NCBI RefSeq assembly: GCF_000733925.1
Contig: NZ_JPOO01000003.1
Coordinates: 868,001-932,000, forward strand
Reading direction: 5' to 3'
Origin: Arenibacter algicola
GTDB lineage: Bacteria > Bacteroidota > Bacteroidia > Flavobacteriales > Flavobacteriaceae
DNA: 64,000 nt
Position numbers and translations under genes: made by a program. Of the stretch, positions 37,046 through 46,144 are shown one piece after another (within the stretch, counting starts at the first letter, position 1; every line of letters starts with the position of its first letter). The notes beneath the pieces are model-generated. The model saw only the letters and a program-made list of their open reading frames with translations, had not been told where the DNA came from and searched no databases.

Positions 37046-39766
37046 TCATTGTTCATCATCTGTCTTGTTCTCATAATGGTTTACCCTGGCATCGTCCTCA
37101 TTGTCCATAGGGGGGCCCTGTTCTATTTTGCGCCAGTCTATGGTTTTGTTGTACTTCTTCATGGAAAGTTCCGCGTTGTACATACGTTCATCATGACGTT
37201 CCAAAGTATAGGGTGTAAAGTCGGGCTCCGAGGTGAAAAAATCCTGAAGCAAGGATGCCGTAACATCGAACTGATTTACATAGGGAACATTCAAAATATT
37301 GTACATAGTCTTTAACAGGGCACCAAAATTGGCATGGGTGTTGGAAACATAGCCTTTTTTCACATAAGGCCCCGCCATCATAAGAATGGACCTATGGGCA
37401 TCCACATGATCTACACCGCCCTGGGGATCATCTTCTGTGATGATGACCAGCATATTCTTCCAGTATTTGGTCCTGGATAGAAAATGCAGTACCCTGCCCA
37501 CCGCCAGGTCATTATCTACCATAAAGGATTGTGGGTAAGGATAGCCATCTTCGGGACGTATTCTTGCCCCGTGATCATTGGGTAACATCATGGTCACCAA
37601 TTGCGGCATTTCTTCCTCTCCTTCAATCCATTTCTCTGTAAACTCCCTTTCAAACTGATCCATTCGGTATTGATCGGGGATATTCATATTATAACCGGCA
37701 AAGTCGTGGCTGGTCCTTGTAAACAAAGCCTTTTGCATAGGCACCATCACCCCATGGGCCGCGCCGGTATTGGTATCATACCATTCTTCGCGCACATGTG
37801 CTGTTTCGTTGGCCTGTCCAAAATTGTAGAAGGAAACCTTTTCCCTATCCAGGGCTTCCCAAAGTCCACCAATCTCCGCATAATCCTCAGGATCTACACT
37901 TCCAATTGTTCCAGGGTGCCGACGCCCCGGAGCGTCCGAGAATATTTTGGCCGTCTTGCTCACACTGGCATTTGCCTCTACCCATTCATTGGGAATAACA
38001 CCCACTAGCCAATGATGGCCGTGTACCGAAGCATCACTATCGCAATAGTAATTGTCCGAATAGGCAAATTGCTTTGCGGCCTTATGATGGTTGGGTGAAA
38101 TGCGCAGGTTGGGGAATTGTGCTTGGACGGAATCGGGCAAGGTATAGGTATTATTAACCCCATAGCGGGCCAAGGTACTATCGCCCTTTCCTGTTTTAAG
38201 CTGTCCAAAAACCTCATCGTAGGTCCTGTTCTCCTTGGTAATATACACCACATGTTTAATAGGGCTCTGCCGCAACTTTGGCAAGGGAGGCAAAGGATTG
38301 GTACCATCATCGGTTATGGTGCTTTCCCTAAAGGTATTGTCGATGGACATTTTGGTGTATTCGGCAAGTTTTTCATCGGTTGGCATGGCTACCCTTTGGA
38401 AGCTCCCCAATTGAATATCCCCAATGTAATCGCCCTGTGGTGGTTCTACAAAATCCTTCCCTCCATTGGGTCCGGCCCCAAGACCTCTACAGGTAATGAT
38501 ATAAATATTCTTTTCATCCTTGGACAATTCCACCCTGGTAGGCCCCCAGCCACTGGGAATAAGCCCCTTGGTGGTTTGGGACGGAATATCTATGACGGCT
38601 ACTGCATTGAATCCCAATAAGGCCACATATAACGTTTTTTCTTCCTTGTCCATGGTGATACCGAAAGGCAGAAGACCACGGTATTTGTCGATTCTCGGGT
38701 CCACCTTAATGGGAATATGACCTACAATTTCCTGGCTTGAATGATCAATGATGGTGATATTGTCGTTGGTGGCATTGGTTATATAGGCGAATTGTTTCCC
38801 TACGGCAATGGAATTAGGACTTGCGCCACCAACCACTTCGGCATCCTCCACGGTCTGTCCTATTTGATGCCCCGTTTTAAATTTTTTGATCACCTTGTTG
38901 TTGTCCAGGTCTATAGTAAAAACACTCATGGCATCGGGATGCAACGGACTCCCCAAGCCTGGAACCTTTCGTCCTTCCACTTCGGTACCCTCTATGGATT
39001 CCTTGGTATTATCTCCATAAGGGTGATGGGAAATCATTAAGGAATCGTAATTGGCAGGAGTGGCGCCCTCTATCAAAGGATAGGAATACACTCCTACATT
39101 GGCCACAAAGGCCTGCTTTTTATCGGGACTGATGGCCAAGCCAAAAGGCTGTCTTCCCACATTGACGCTCCCCTTTATTTTTTTGGTATCCAGATCGATA
39201 CGCACCAGTCTAAAATTGCCGCGATCCAACACCAACAGTTCGTTCTCCGCCTCGTTGATCCTCAGATCGGAAGTAAAACTATCCTGATAATCCTTCCCGT
39301 TAACCATACCGTTCAAGGAGATGGAATCCACTTTTACAAGATTCTCCACATCGTATTGGATCACTGCTCCCGTATCTCCCCCACTTAAATAAACCGTTTT
39401 GGAATCCTGGGCAAATTCAACCCCCAAAAAAGAACCCTTGGCCAAAGGTGACGGTATACTGCCATCATAGCTGGGAATCCTGACCGACTCCAAGGAGGCG
39501 ACGTCAATTACTGTAAAGACCCCATTGTGCAGGGTAACCGCCTTGCTCCCATCAGGAGAAACGGCCATCCCAAAAGGATCATGTGTAATCCGCAATTTAT
39601 CCCCTACTGGTGTCACATACCTCCCACTTGCCAAAATGGATATTCCATTTTCATCAATAATACTGTACTGATCTTTACCGGGTACCTGTAAAATGGTAAT
39701 GCTGTTTTGGCGTGAATTGCAGGCAATAAAAACTAGTGTTAAAAGGAGGATAATTAGCCGATTCAT
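37046..39766 (-). CDS. Lipoprotein with YncE-like beta-propeller and alkaline phosphatase/phosphoesterase domain
   Basis: The 906-residue protein has a lipoprotein signal (MNRLIILLLTLVFIAC). An N-terminal YVTN/YncE-type propeller follows (about 20-470; IDVASLESVRI, GRQPFGLAISPDKKQAFVAN). The C-terminal phosphoesterase domain is at about 500-890 (KHVVYITKENRTYDEVFGQL, DNYYCDSDASVHGHHWLV, VIITEDDPQGGVDHVDAHRS). These metal-binding and nucleophile segments belong to the alkaline phosphatase superfamily, phospholipase C/AcpA branch. It would hydrolyse a phosphate ester at the cell surface or periplasm. It faces the TonB receptor gene. The substrate is unknown. Confidence 0.9.
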   Translation of the reverse strand: MNRLIILLLTLVFIACNSRQNSITILQVPGKDQYSIIDENGISILASGRYVTPVGDKLRITHDPFGMAVSPDGSKAVTLHNGVFTVIDVASLESVRIPSYDGSIPSPLAKGSFLGVEFAQDSKTVYLSGGDTGAVIQYDVENLVKVDSISLNGMVNGKDYQDSFTSDLRINEAENELLVLDRGNFRLVRIDLDTKKIKGSVNVGRQPFGLAISPDKKQAFVANVGVYSYPLIEGATPANYDSLMISHHPYGDNTKESIEGTEVEGRKVPGLGSPLHPDAMSVFTIDLDNNKVIKKFKTGHQIGQTVEDAEVVGGASPNSIAVGKQFAYITNATNDNITIIDHSSQEIVGHIPIKVDPRIDKYRGLLPFGITMDKEEKTLYVALLGFNAVAVIDIPSQTTKGLIPSGWGPTRVELSKDEKNIYIITCRGLGAGPNGGKDFVEPPQGDYIGDIQLGSFQRVAMPTDEKLAEYTKMSIDNTFRESTITDDGTNPLPPLPKLRQSPIKHVVYITKENRTYDEVFGQLKTGKGDSTLARYGVNNTYTLPDSVQAQFPNLRISPNHHKAAKQFAYSDNYYCDSDASVHGHHWLVGVIPNEWVEANASVSKTAKIFSDAPGRRHPGTIGSVDPEDYAEIGGLWEALDREKVSFYNFGQANETAHVREEWYDTNTGAAHGVMVPMQKALFTRTSHDFAGYNMNIPDQYRMDQFEREFTEKWIEGEEEMPQLVTMMLPNDHGARIRPEDGYPYPQSFMVDNDLAVGRVLHFLSRTKYWKNMLVIITEDDPQGGVDHVDAHRSILMMAGPYVKKGYVSNTHANFGALLKTMYNILNVPYVNQFDVTASLLQDFFTSEPDFTPYTLERHDERMYNAELSMKKYNKTIDWRKIEQGPPMDNEDDARVNHYENKTDDEQ

Positions 39767-40201
39767 TAGGTTGAATTTAAGGTGTAAATAGATATTTTAA
39801 ATATTAAAAAATAATATTACGCATTTTTGGCCAAAGGAAAAGGGTCTTAACAATGATTTTACATTATGTTAAAATAATTTAATTGAAGTAAAAATAACAA
39901 ATGGCCAAAATAGTATCCAAACTCAATTTCAGCTTAATTGATATAGCCATAAATAGGTGCTATAAAGTTTCATATTTCACCTCACCCGGAAATGCCTAAA
40001 AAGGCATCTCCGACCCCCTCGGAATTCGCGGGGCAGGCTCTCCTAAGGAGAGGTAAAAAGGAAACCTCAAGGCAAAGTGCTTTTGTTGCTTTAAAGCAAA
40101 TCCAAAATTATTTCGTCGAGTTACGTTATTAATAATTGATATTAATTTAATTGAAGTAAAAGTGACAAACAGCCAAAATTGTACACAAGTTCAATTTCAT
40201 T
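39767..40201. repeat. Repeats and a duplicated gene end
   Basis: No complete gene is seen. Bases 39879-39972 duplicate 40146-40237, the last codons and downstream flank of the saccharopine dehydrogenase-like gene. Between them, 39978-40062 is a CCTCACCC...CTCTCCTAAGGAGAGG...TAAAAAGGA element; a related copy in the opposite orientation lies at 42833-42915. Confidence 0.6.
39937..39972 (-). pseudogene. Remnant of the saccharopine dehydrogenase-like gene 3' end
   Basis: On the minus strand these 36 bases read NFIAPIYGYIN then stop, the same C-terminus as the neighbouring intact gene. The matching noncoding flank continues to 39879 with a few changes. It appears to be a leftover of a local duplication separated by a repeat element. 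Confidence 0.6.
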
Positions 40202-41341
40202 TCAATTGATATAGCCATAAATAGGTGCTATAAAGTTACCGTTCAAAAAAGGTTTTGGATCTATCTGACTTTGCAGAACAACTCCCTTGTATTCGGACTC
40301 CATTAACATAAAAGCAGCCTGAACCATGGGTGCCGCCGTGGTGGTCTGTATGGCCCTAAGTCTGTGTATCCCTACTTTTTGCGGGAATATCAGCTTGGAA
40401 ACCTCACTCCTTCTAAGCACCCCGTGCATATCCTTGCCTTCCACAGCGGCATATAGTACAATTTGGTCGTTTTCGATATGGGGAATTTCACTTTCCATTT
40501 TCTCCTGAAGGGTCTTAATAGAGGCATCCACATTTTTAAAACCTGCAAGCTGTTGTTGCACCCAGGCGTAGTGCCCTGGATATCTCAAGGTCTTATAATC
40601 CAAGTCTCGCACCTTTCCCGCTAGGGCGTCCGGAAGATCGGCGGCCCCACCTGAAGTAAGGTCCTCCTCATAAGTCCTACCATCTATAATAATCGTTGCT
40701 CTTTCGGAGAGGGATTTAAGAGGTACTTTTTTATAATTACGGACTGCTTCCGCATCCTTTACATATTCGGTGGCAACCCCCACGGGACTCCAGGTAAATC
40801 CATAGTAATGTGGTGCTACGGCATGGTCCGTTAAGGCCCCTACCTTAAACTGCAGCTTATCTACCTTGTCTACCTTATGTTTACTGCAAAATTCCTGAAA
40901 GAGATGGTGTGCCAAAAGGTTAATATACCCTGGTGCCAGACCGGATTGGAGCACAAAACCGGTTTCGGCATTCTTTGCCAACGCTATTATTTCATTGGTC
41001 TCTGCCACATATTCGGTAAGGTTTACATAGTGCATTTTAAAATCTTTGGCATAGCTCGCCATTTTGGGGGCCAAGCTACCGGGCAGACAATCCAGCAGCA
41101 CATCGCCCTGCGTAAAAATATCCTCCATTTCTTTGGTCAGACCCGATTCGGAAAGGCAAAACGCCTTTGCCACTCCGGGGTCGGTAGTGCCCTTCCCTAT
41201 CCAATGGGCCACCTTTTCGGCCTTTTCCAACGTACGATTGCCAATGAATATTTTTAGGGGAACATTTCCCCAATCCGCCATTATCAATCCAACGGCCTGG
41301 GCAATACCTCCAGCACCGGCAATAACCATGTTATACGACAT
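40202..41341 (-). CDS. Saccharopine dehydrogenase family protein
   Basis: The 379-residue protein has an N-terminal Rossmann fold with VIAGAGGIAQAVG at residues 6-18, and a family C-terminal half (HAVAPHYYGFTWSPVGVATEYVK, LRYPGHYAW). It ends APIYGYIN. Relatives reduce or oxidise imine-linked amino acids such as saccharopine or carboxynorspermidine. The true substrate is not clear in flavobacteria. It is transcribed separately from the sugar-acid operon upstream, 593 bp away. It is cytoplasmic. Confidence 0.85.
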   Translation of the reverse strand: MSYNMVIAGAGGIAQAVGLIMADWGNVPLKIFIGNRTLEKAEKVAHWIGKGTTDPGVAKAFCLSESGLTKEMEDIFTQGDVLLDCLPGSLAPKMASYAKDFKMHYVNLTEYVAETNEIIALAKNAETGFVLQSGLAPGYINLLAHHLFQEFCSKHKVDKVDKLQFKVGALTDHAVAPHYYGFTWSPVGVATEYVKDAEAVRNYKKVPLKSLSERATIIIDGRTYEEDLTSGGAADLPDALAGKVRDLDYKTLRYPGHYAWVQQQLAGFKNVDASIKTLQEKMESEIPHIENDQIVLYAAVEGKDMHGVLRRSEVSKLIFPQKVGIHRLRAIQTTTAAPMVQAAFMLMESEYKGVVLQSQIDPKPFLNGNFIAPIYGYIN

Positions 41342-41934
41342 AAATAATAAGCTTAATATGTTATAAGAAAGATAGCATTTTTTATCCAGATTTCTTCTGA
41401 TACTTGGATATAGTATGATGCCGTTACGGACCCCTCCCGATAGTTAACGGGATTATCCTCCGGAAAAAACCCGCCCCCTGCCTGCAGGCAGGCTAGCCTC
41501 CCGCTAATGAGACCCCTCCCTAACCCTCCCCCAAGGGGAGGGAATTTGTTCCCCCTTCTTGGGAGGGGGCTAGGGGGAGGACTTTAGGAACGATAGCGAC
41601 GAAGCAATCTCTGCAAGGGAACAAGCAGATTGCTTCGCTATGCTCGCAATGACGGCTTTGAACCCGGAACATTAAACCTTGAACAGAACACTTTAGTCCA
41701 GTTTCTAGGCTCTAGAATCTAGATTCTCAATTCTCACTGCTCAATACTGACACACCGAATTAGGTCTCGACTGCGCCCGTCTAACGCCGGGCAGGCCTGC
41801 CTTGACGTCAGGCAGGCTCGACCGGACAATAGTAGCTAATGGTTTCAGGCTTTGTACATCCCTGATTAGAGTTGATCGATTTACAACGTACAACACTGAT
41901 TACTGCCCACTGAAAACTGTTCACTGAAAACCGC
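41342..41934. repeat. Composite repeat region
   Basis: No gene is seen. It holds, in order: inverted ACCCCTCCCTAACCCTCCCC / GGGAGGGGGCTAGGGGG units (41503-41580); a CGAAGCAATCT...AGATTGCTTCG...CTCGCAATGAC palindromic element (41590-41655); and a diverged inverted copy (about 41690-41845) of the 380-bp segment duplicated around IS110 copy B, with GCCTGCC palindromes inserted in it. ACTG word repeats follow (41890-41936). Confidence 0.65.
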
Positions 41935-42765
41935 TTACTCTAAATTATAGAACTCCACCGTATTCTGTCCCATAATGGCGGCCTGCTCGGCAGTGCTGAG
42001 GCTGGAAATGAAATTGGTAGTCAGCTCCTTTACCTGGGTATAAGTGCCGGCGACCAGGCAAACGGGCCAGTCGGATCCGTACATGCAGCGTTCAGGGCCA
42101 AAGGCCTCAAGGGACAAAAGCATATAGGGATGTATTTGTTCCGGGGTCCAGCTCTTAAAATCCGCCTCGGTAATCATCCCTGAGATTTTACAGTATACGT
42201 TTTCGTGCTTGGCAACTTCTTTCATCATGGCCGCCCAGCCGTCATAGAAGCCATCTTTGATATATGGTTTGGCAATATGATCGATAACGAATTTCTGATT
42301 GGGGAATTTTTTTACAAATTCCAGCGTTGCTCCCAACTGATGGGGGTAAATAAGGATGTCATAGACCGCCCCGTATTGTTCCAATTTGGATATTCCACGT
42401 AGGAAGTCGGGCCGTAACAAAAAATTATGGTCGGCCTCTTCCTGAACTATATGTCGGTATCCCTTTAAATGCTTGTCCTTGGCGTATTTTTCCAGTTCTT
42501 GGTCCACACTGGCACTTCTTAGATCTACCCAGCCCACGACGCCTTTTATAAAAGCGTTGTTATGGGCAAGTTCCAATAAAAAATCGGTTTCCGCCAAGGT
42601 CTGGTCCGCCTGTACCGCTACACAACCGTCCACACCGTTTTTGGCATAGACAGGTTTTAGGTCCGAGGGTAAAAAATCCCGTCGGATAACGCTCATCTGC
42701 TCGTTGATCCATGAGTGTTTTACAGGATTGTATTTCCAGAAGTGTTGATGGGAATCTATGGTCAT
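41935..42765 (-). CDS. Amidohydrolase family protein, sugar lactonase-like (COG3618)
   Basis: The 276-residue TIM-barrel hydrolase has DSHQHFW at residues 4-10, a VIDHIAKP segment and the YGSDWPVC motif carrying the last metal-binding Asp. These are the marks of the COG3618 amidohydrolases, which include L-fuconolactonase and 2-pyrone-4,6-dicarboxylate hydrolase. In its operon with a Zn-dehydrogenase and a UxaA-type dehydratase it most likely opens a sugar lactone to the aldonate. The exact sugar, L-galactose or L-fucose being the main candidates, is inferred. Confidence 0.85.
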   Translation of the reverse strand: MTIDSHQHFWKYNPVKHSWINEQMSVIRRDFLPSDLKPVYAKNGVDGCVAVQADQTLAETDFLLELAHNNAFIKGVVGWVDLRSASVDQELEKYAKDKHLKGYRHIVQEEADHNFLLRPDFLRGISKLEQYGAVYDILIYPHQLGATLEFVKKFPNQKFVIDHIAKPYIKDGFYDGWAAMMKEVAKHENVYCKISGMITEADFKSWTPEQIHPYMLLSLEAFGPERCMYGSDWPVCLVAGTYTQVKELTTNFISSLSTAEQAAIMGQNTVEFYNLE

Positions 42766-42832
42766 GTTAGAAAGTTTAATGTTATTAGGTTATAATGTTG
42801 AAAGTTCTAAAGTTAAAAATTTTCTGGGTTTG

Positions 42833-42915
42833 AGGTCCTTTTACCTCTCCTTTGGAGAGCCTGCCTTGCCGGTAGGCAGGGTCTGAACTGCTTTTTAGCA
42901 GTTCAGGGTGAGGTC
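42833..42915. repeat. Palindromic intergenic element within the lactonase/UxaA gap
   Basis: CCTTTTACCTCTCCTTTGGAG leads into AGCCTGCCTTGCCGGTAGGC (42858-42877), then CTGAACTGC/GCAGTTCAG and GGGTGAGGT. A related element without this exact inner palindrome, in the other orientation, lies at 39978-40062. Confidence 0.6.
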
Positions 42916-42917
42916 CT

Positions 42918-44570
42918 TTATAGGGAAATCCCTCTTTTCCAGGGGATGAAGTCGTTCTGTTCCAAGCGAACCGCCGCTGGCACTATATTGCCACTGGCCA
43001 CTTCTATGATATAGTCCAACAATTCCTCTCCCTTGGTCTGTATGGTATCTTCCCCGGTAATAATGCTGCCGGTGTTAAAGTCGATAATATCCTTCATGCG
43101 TTCGCTAAGGGCATTGTTGCTGGACATTTTTATAACCGGGGCCACGGGATTCCCGGTAGGAGTACCCAGACCTGTTGTAAAGGCTATCACATTGCAGCCA
43201 GATCCTGCCAGACCAGTGGTGCTCTCCACATCGTTGCCGGGAGTACATAGAAGGTTGAGTCCATTTTTGGTAACCCTTTCGGTATAGTCCAGCACATCTT
43301 GTACCAAGGAAGTGCCCCCTTTTTTGGCCGCTCCCGCCGACTTCATAGCGTCTGTGATGAGTCCGTCCTTAATATTTCCTGGCGATGGATTGTTTTCGAA
43401 GCCGGAGCCTATGGAGACCGCCTTGGCGGAATAGGCCTGCATAATACTGGCAAATTTCTCCGCATTTTCCGGCGCTTCACAGCGGTTGATGAGTTCCTGT
43501 TCCACGCCGTTAAGCTCGGGAAATTCGGAAAGTACGGTGGCCCCGCCCAAGGCCACTATTAGGTCCGAAGCATAGCCTAGGGCCGGATTTGCCGAAATAC
43601 CTGAAAATCCGTCCGATCCCCCACATTCCAAGCCCAAGACCAATTTGCTCAGCGGTGAGGGTTGGCGTGTTACCTTATTGGCTTCGATGAGGCCCAAAAA
43701 GGTCTTTTTTACAGCTTCCTCTATAAAATGCCGTTCGCTCTTACTTTTTTGTTGTTCCAAAATGTGCAGGGGTTTGGTAAAGTTGGGGTCGCGTTTGGCA
43801 ATGGCGGCCTCCAAAATTTTCACCTCTGCGTTCTGGCAGCCCAGACTAAGAATGGTAGCCCCGGCAACATTGGGATTGGTAATGTAGCCTGCCAAAAGGT
43901 TGCAAAGGGTATCCGAATCCCCACGGTCACAGCCACAGCCCCCGTCATGGGTCAGGAACTTGATTCCGTCCACATTGGGGAAGGTCCTGTTCTGTTTAAT
44001 GTCCTCGGCGGTTTTAATCAGGGGCGAGGCCATCATCTCTTCTGCACTGGCTCCTTTTTTGTATTGGGATACCAGCACTTCCGTGTCTATGATATAGTCT
44101 TTGGCGGTCTCGTAGCCCAGAGCACTCAGTAGGGTAGAGCGCAGAACGTTTACATTTCTGTTTTCACAGAACACCATAGGGATCACCAGCCAATGGTTGG
44201 CCGTACCAACACTGCCGTCTGCACGGTGATAGCCGTTGAAGGTGCTGTTTTTCCACTTGGAAATGTCCGGTGCCACCCAATGAGATTGTTGCTCCCCAAC
44301 ATTGTAATCCGCAGAGGCGTGTACCACATTGTCTATGGTAATGCTTTCTCCCTGGGCAATGGGCTTTGTAGCTTTCCCTATCAAGGCGCCATACATTAGG
44401 ATGGGGTCGCCCACCTTAAATTCTTGCAGCGCAAATTTGTGCTTGGCGCTAACATTGTTTTTGAGCGGGAAGGATTTCCCCTCAAATTCTACTACAAAAT
44501 CTTTTTTCATATCCTGCAGAGCGGCAAGGATATTATCATTGGGATGTATTTGTAAAAAATTCTTTGACAT
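42918..44570 (-). CDS. UxaA family altronate dehydratase-type hydrolyase
   Basis: The 550-residue protein has an N-terminal SAF domain (residues about 10-95) and the large UxaA C-terminal domain. Signatures are LTHDGGCGCDRGDSDTLCNL near residue 208, LGCQNAEV and LECGGSDGFSGISANPALGYASD near residue 313. The conserved Cys residues match the iron-dependent dehydratases. Altronate dehydratase removes water from D-altronate to give 2-keto-3-deoxygluconate, and the family also acts on galactarate and related acids. It follows the Zn-dehydrogenase by 18 bp in the same operon. The precise acid is inferred. Confidence 0.9.
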   Translation of the reverse strand: MSKNFLQIHPNDNILAALQDMKKDFVVEFEGKSFPLKNNVSAKHKFALQEFKVGDPILMYGALIGKATKPIAQGESITIDNVVHASADYNVGEQQSHWVAPDISKWKNSTFNGYHRADGSVGTANHWLVIPMVFCENRNVNVLRSTLLSALGYETAKDYIIDTEVLVSQYKKGASAEEMMASPLIKTAEDIKQNRTFPNVDGIKFLTHDGGCGCDRGDSDTLCNLLAGYITNPNVAGATILSLGCQNAEVKILEAAIAKRDPNFTKPLHILEQQKSKSERHFIEEAVKKTFLGLIEANKVTRQPSPLSKLVLGLECGGSDGFSGISANPALGYASDLIVALGGATVLSEFPELNGVEQELINRCEAPENAEKFASIMQAYSAKAVSIGSGFENNPSPGNIKDGLITDAMKSAGAAKKGGTSLVQDVLDYTERVTKNGLNLLCTPGNDVESTTGLAGSGCNVIAFTTGLGTPTGNPVAPVIKMSSNNALSERMKDIIDFNTGSIITGEDTIQTKGEELLDYIIEVASGNIVPAAVRLEQNDFIPWKRGISL

Positions 44571-44588
44571 GTTTTAAGGCAATTGATT

Positions 44589-45596
44589 TTAAAATTCAAC
44601 TGTAGCTTTGATTACTCCGGTAGCGGGTTTTAGCCAGCTGTCGAAATTCTCCTTCATTTCGGTGAAATGCACGTTATGGGTAATGAACGAATCGGTTGGG
44701 AACTGGTCCAGGATTTCGATCACCCTTTCAAAATCGGCTACCGTGGCATTCCTGCTGCACAGAAGTGTAGTTTCCTTGGCGTGAATGGCAGGATGGGTAA
44801 AGGTAAGCTCCCCCTTGGAGAGTCCCACGAGGATATATCTTCCGCCGTGCGACATATAGGTAGGGCCGTGTTCCAAGGCTCCTTTATGGCCAGTGGCGTC
44901 GAATACCGCAGTGGCCAGATCACCATTGGTAATTTCCGAAATCTGTTGTACCGGATCTTCGGTCACATTTACAATATGGTCCACCCCAATCTTATCTTTT
45001 GCATACTGCAGTCGGTCTTGGTTCATGTCCAGGGCTATGACTTTGGCCCCATTTATTTGGGCCAGTTTCATAATTCCTATGCCGATAGGGCCACAGCCCA
45101 CGACTACTATGGTTTCCCCGGGAACTATCTGTGCCCTACGTATGGAATGTGCCGCTATGGCCAAGGGCTCTACGATGGCCATTTGTTCGTTGGTCAGGTG
45201 TTTGGCGGGCAATAAAATATCTACGGGTACGGTGATCTGCTCCTGCATGCCACCATCGGTATGTATGCCCAGTACCTGGATCTGGGTACAGCAATTGGTC
45301 TTGCCGTTCCTACAGGCCACACAATGGCCACAGCTCAGATAGGGCATGATCACTACATTGTCTCCCGCCTCTATGCCCTTTTCGTTCTCGTCTATTTCAA
45401 TCACTTGGGTGGCCAGCTCATGACCAAGTATCCTTGGGTAGGTAAAAAAAGGTTGGTTGCCAGTGTAAGCATGGAGGTCGGTACCGCAGATACCTACCTT
45501 ATTCACTTTCAATAGGGCTTCCCCTTTTTTCCTGACCGGGGCTTCTTTTTCCTTTAACTGAAAATTCCCTGGTTCTTCACAAACAATGTATTTCAT
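44589..45596 (-). CDS. Zinc-binding alcohol dehydrogenase, sugar-acid or sugar dehydrogenase
   Basis: The 335-residue medium-chain dehydrogenase has a complete catalytic site (CGTDLHAY, GHE) and an intact structural zinc loop (CGHCVACRNGKTNCC). The NAD loop is GCGPIGIGIMK. It is first in an operon with a UxaA hydrolyase and a lactonase. By this context it may be an L-galactonate-5-dehydrogenase (LgoD-like) or an L-fucose/L-galactose dehydrogenase. Sequence alone does not decide. A palindromic site lies 32 bp upstream. Confidence 0.88.
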   Translation of the reverse strand: MKYIVCEEPGNFQLKEKEAPVRKKGEALLKVNKVGICGTDLHAYTGNQPFFTYPRILGHELATQVIEIDENEKGIEAGDNVVIMPYLSCGHCVACRNGKTNCCTQIQVLGIHTDGGMQEQITVPVDILLPAKHLTNEQMAIVEPLAIAAHSIRRAQIVPGETIVVVGCGPIGIGIMKLAQINGAKVIALDMNQDRLQYAKDKIGVDHIVNVTEDPVQQISEITNGDLATAVFDATGHKGALEHGPTYMSHGGRYILVGLSKGELTFTHPAIHAKETTLLCSRNATVADFERVIEILDQFPTDSFITHNVHFTEMKENFDSWLKPATGVIKATVEF

Positions 45597-45627
45597 GCGT
45601 TTTATTCTTTGGTTTTTATTGGTTTTA

Positions 45628-45647
45628 TGTGATTGATCCTAATCACA
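45628..45647. promoter_or_regulatory. Perfect palindrome, candidate operator of the sugar-acid operon
   Basis: Arms TGTGATT and AATCACA with a 6-bp spacer lie 32-51 bp upstream of the dehydrogenase ATG. The shape is like CRP/FNR or GntR-family sites. No regulator gene is next to it. Confidence 0.5.
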
Positions 45648-46144
45648 GGCTGATTTTTAAATGATAAAACTAACCCTTCAATGGGATTTTGGTTTAAGGG
45701 TGTAATTTAGCCAAAAAGATTTAGAAAATGTTGAAAGCTTAAAGTTCAATGTTGAATGTTCAATGTTAAAAGTTATGAAGGGCTAAAGGTGTATTGGGAA
45801 GTGGAAAATTAGTATAGAGTCTTTAGTATTGAGAAATGGGAATTGAGATTTTGGTATTGAGAGTCTAGAGTCTAGAAATTAGACTAAAGACTTATGTTCA
45901 ATGTTATAAAGTTCAAAGTTGAATGTTCAATGTCCAATGCTGTCATTGCGAGCCTGCCTACCGGCAGGTAGGCACAGCGCGGCAATCTCTCCATCCCATA
46001 GTAAGATTTTTTTGTCGCTTTAAACCTAGCGTCTAGCATCTTGATATATGAGACTGACCAAAATCATTTCAGGAAATATGCCTTCATGTTACCTTCGAAA
46101 AATAGCATTTTGGGCAATATGGAACTTTTTAAATAAAAATTAAT
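45648..46144. repeat. Low-complexity word block with inserted palindrome
   Basis: No gene is seen. Bases 45720-45940 are made of GTTCAATGTTGAATGTTC, GAGAATTGAG and CTAGAGTCTAG words. At 45941-45996 is a GTCATTGCG element with an inserted 23-bp AGCCTGCCTACC...GGTAGGC palindrome (45951-45973). Confidence 0.7.

Noticed and set aside
41503..41655. Possible CRISPR-like array
   Set aside because: The repeats are inverted GC-rich palindromes without regular spacing or unique spacers, and there are no cas genes.
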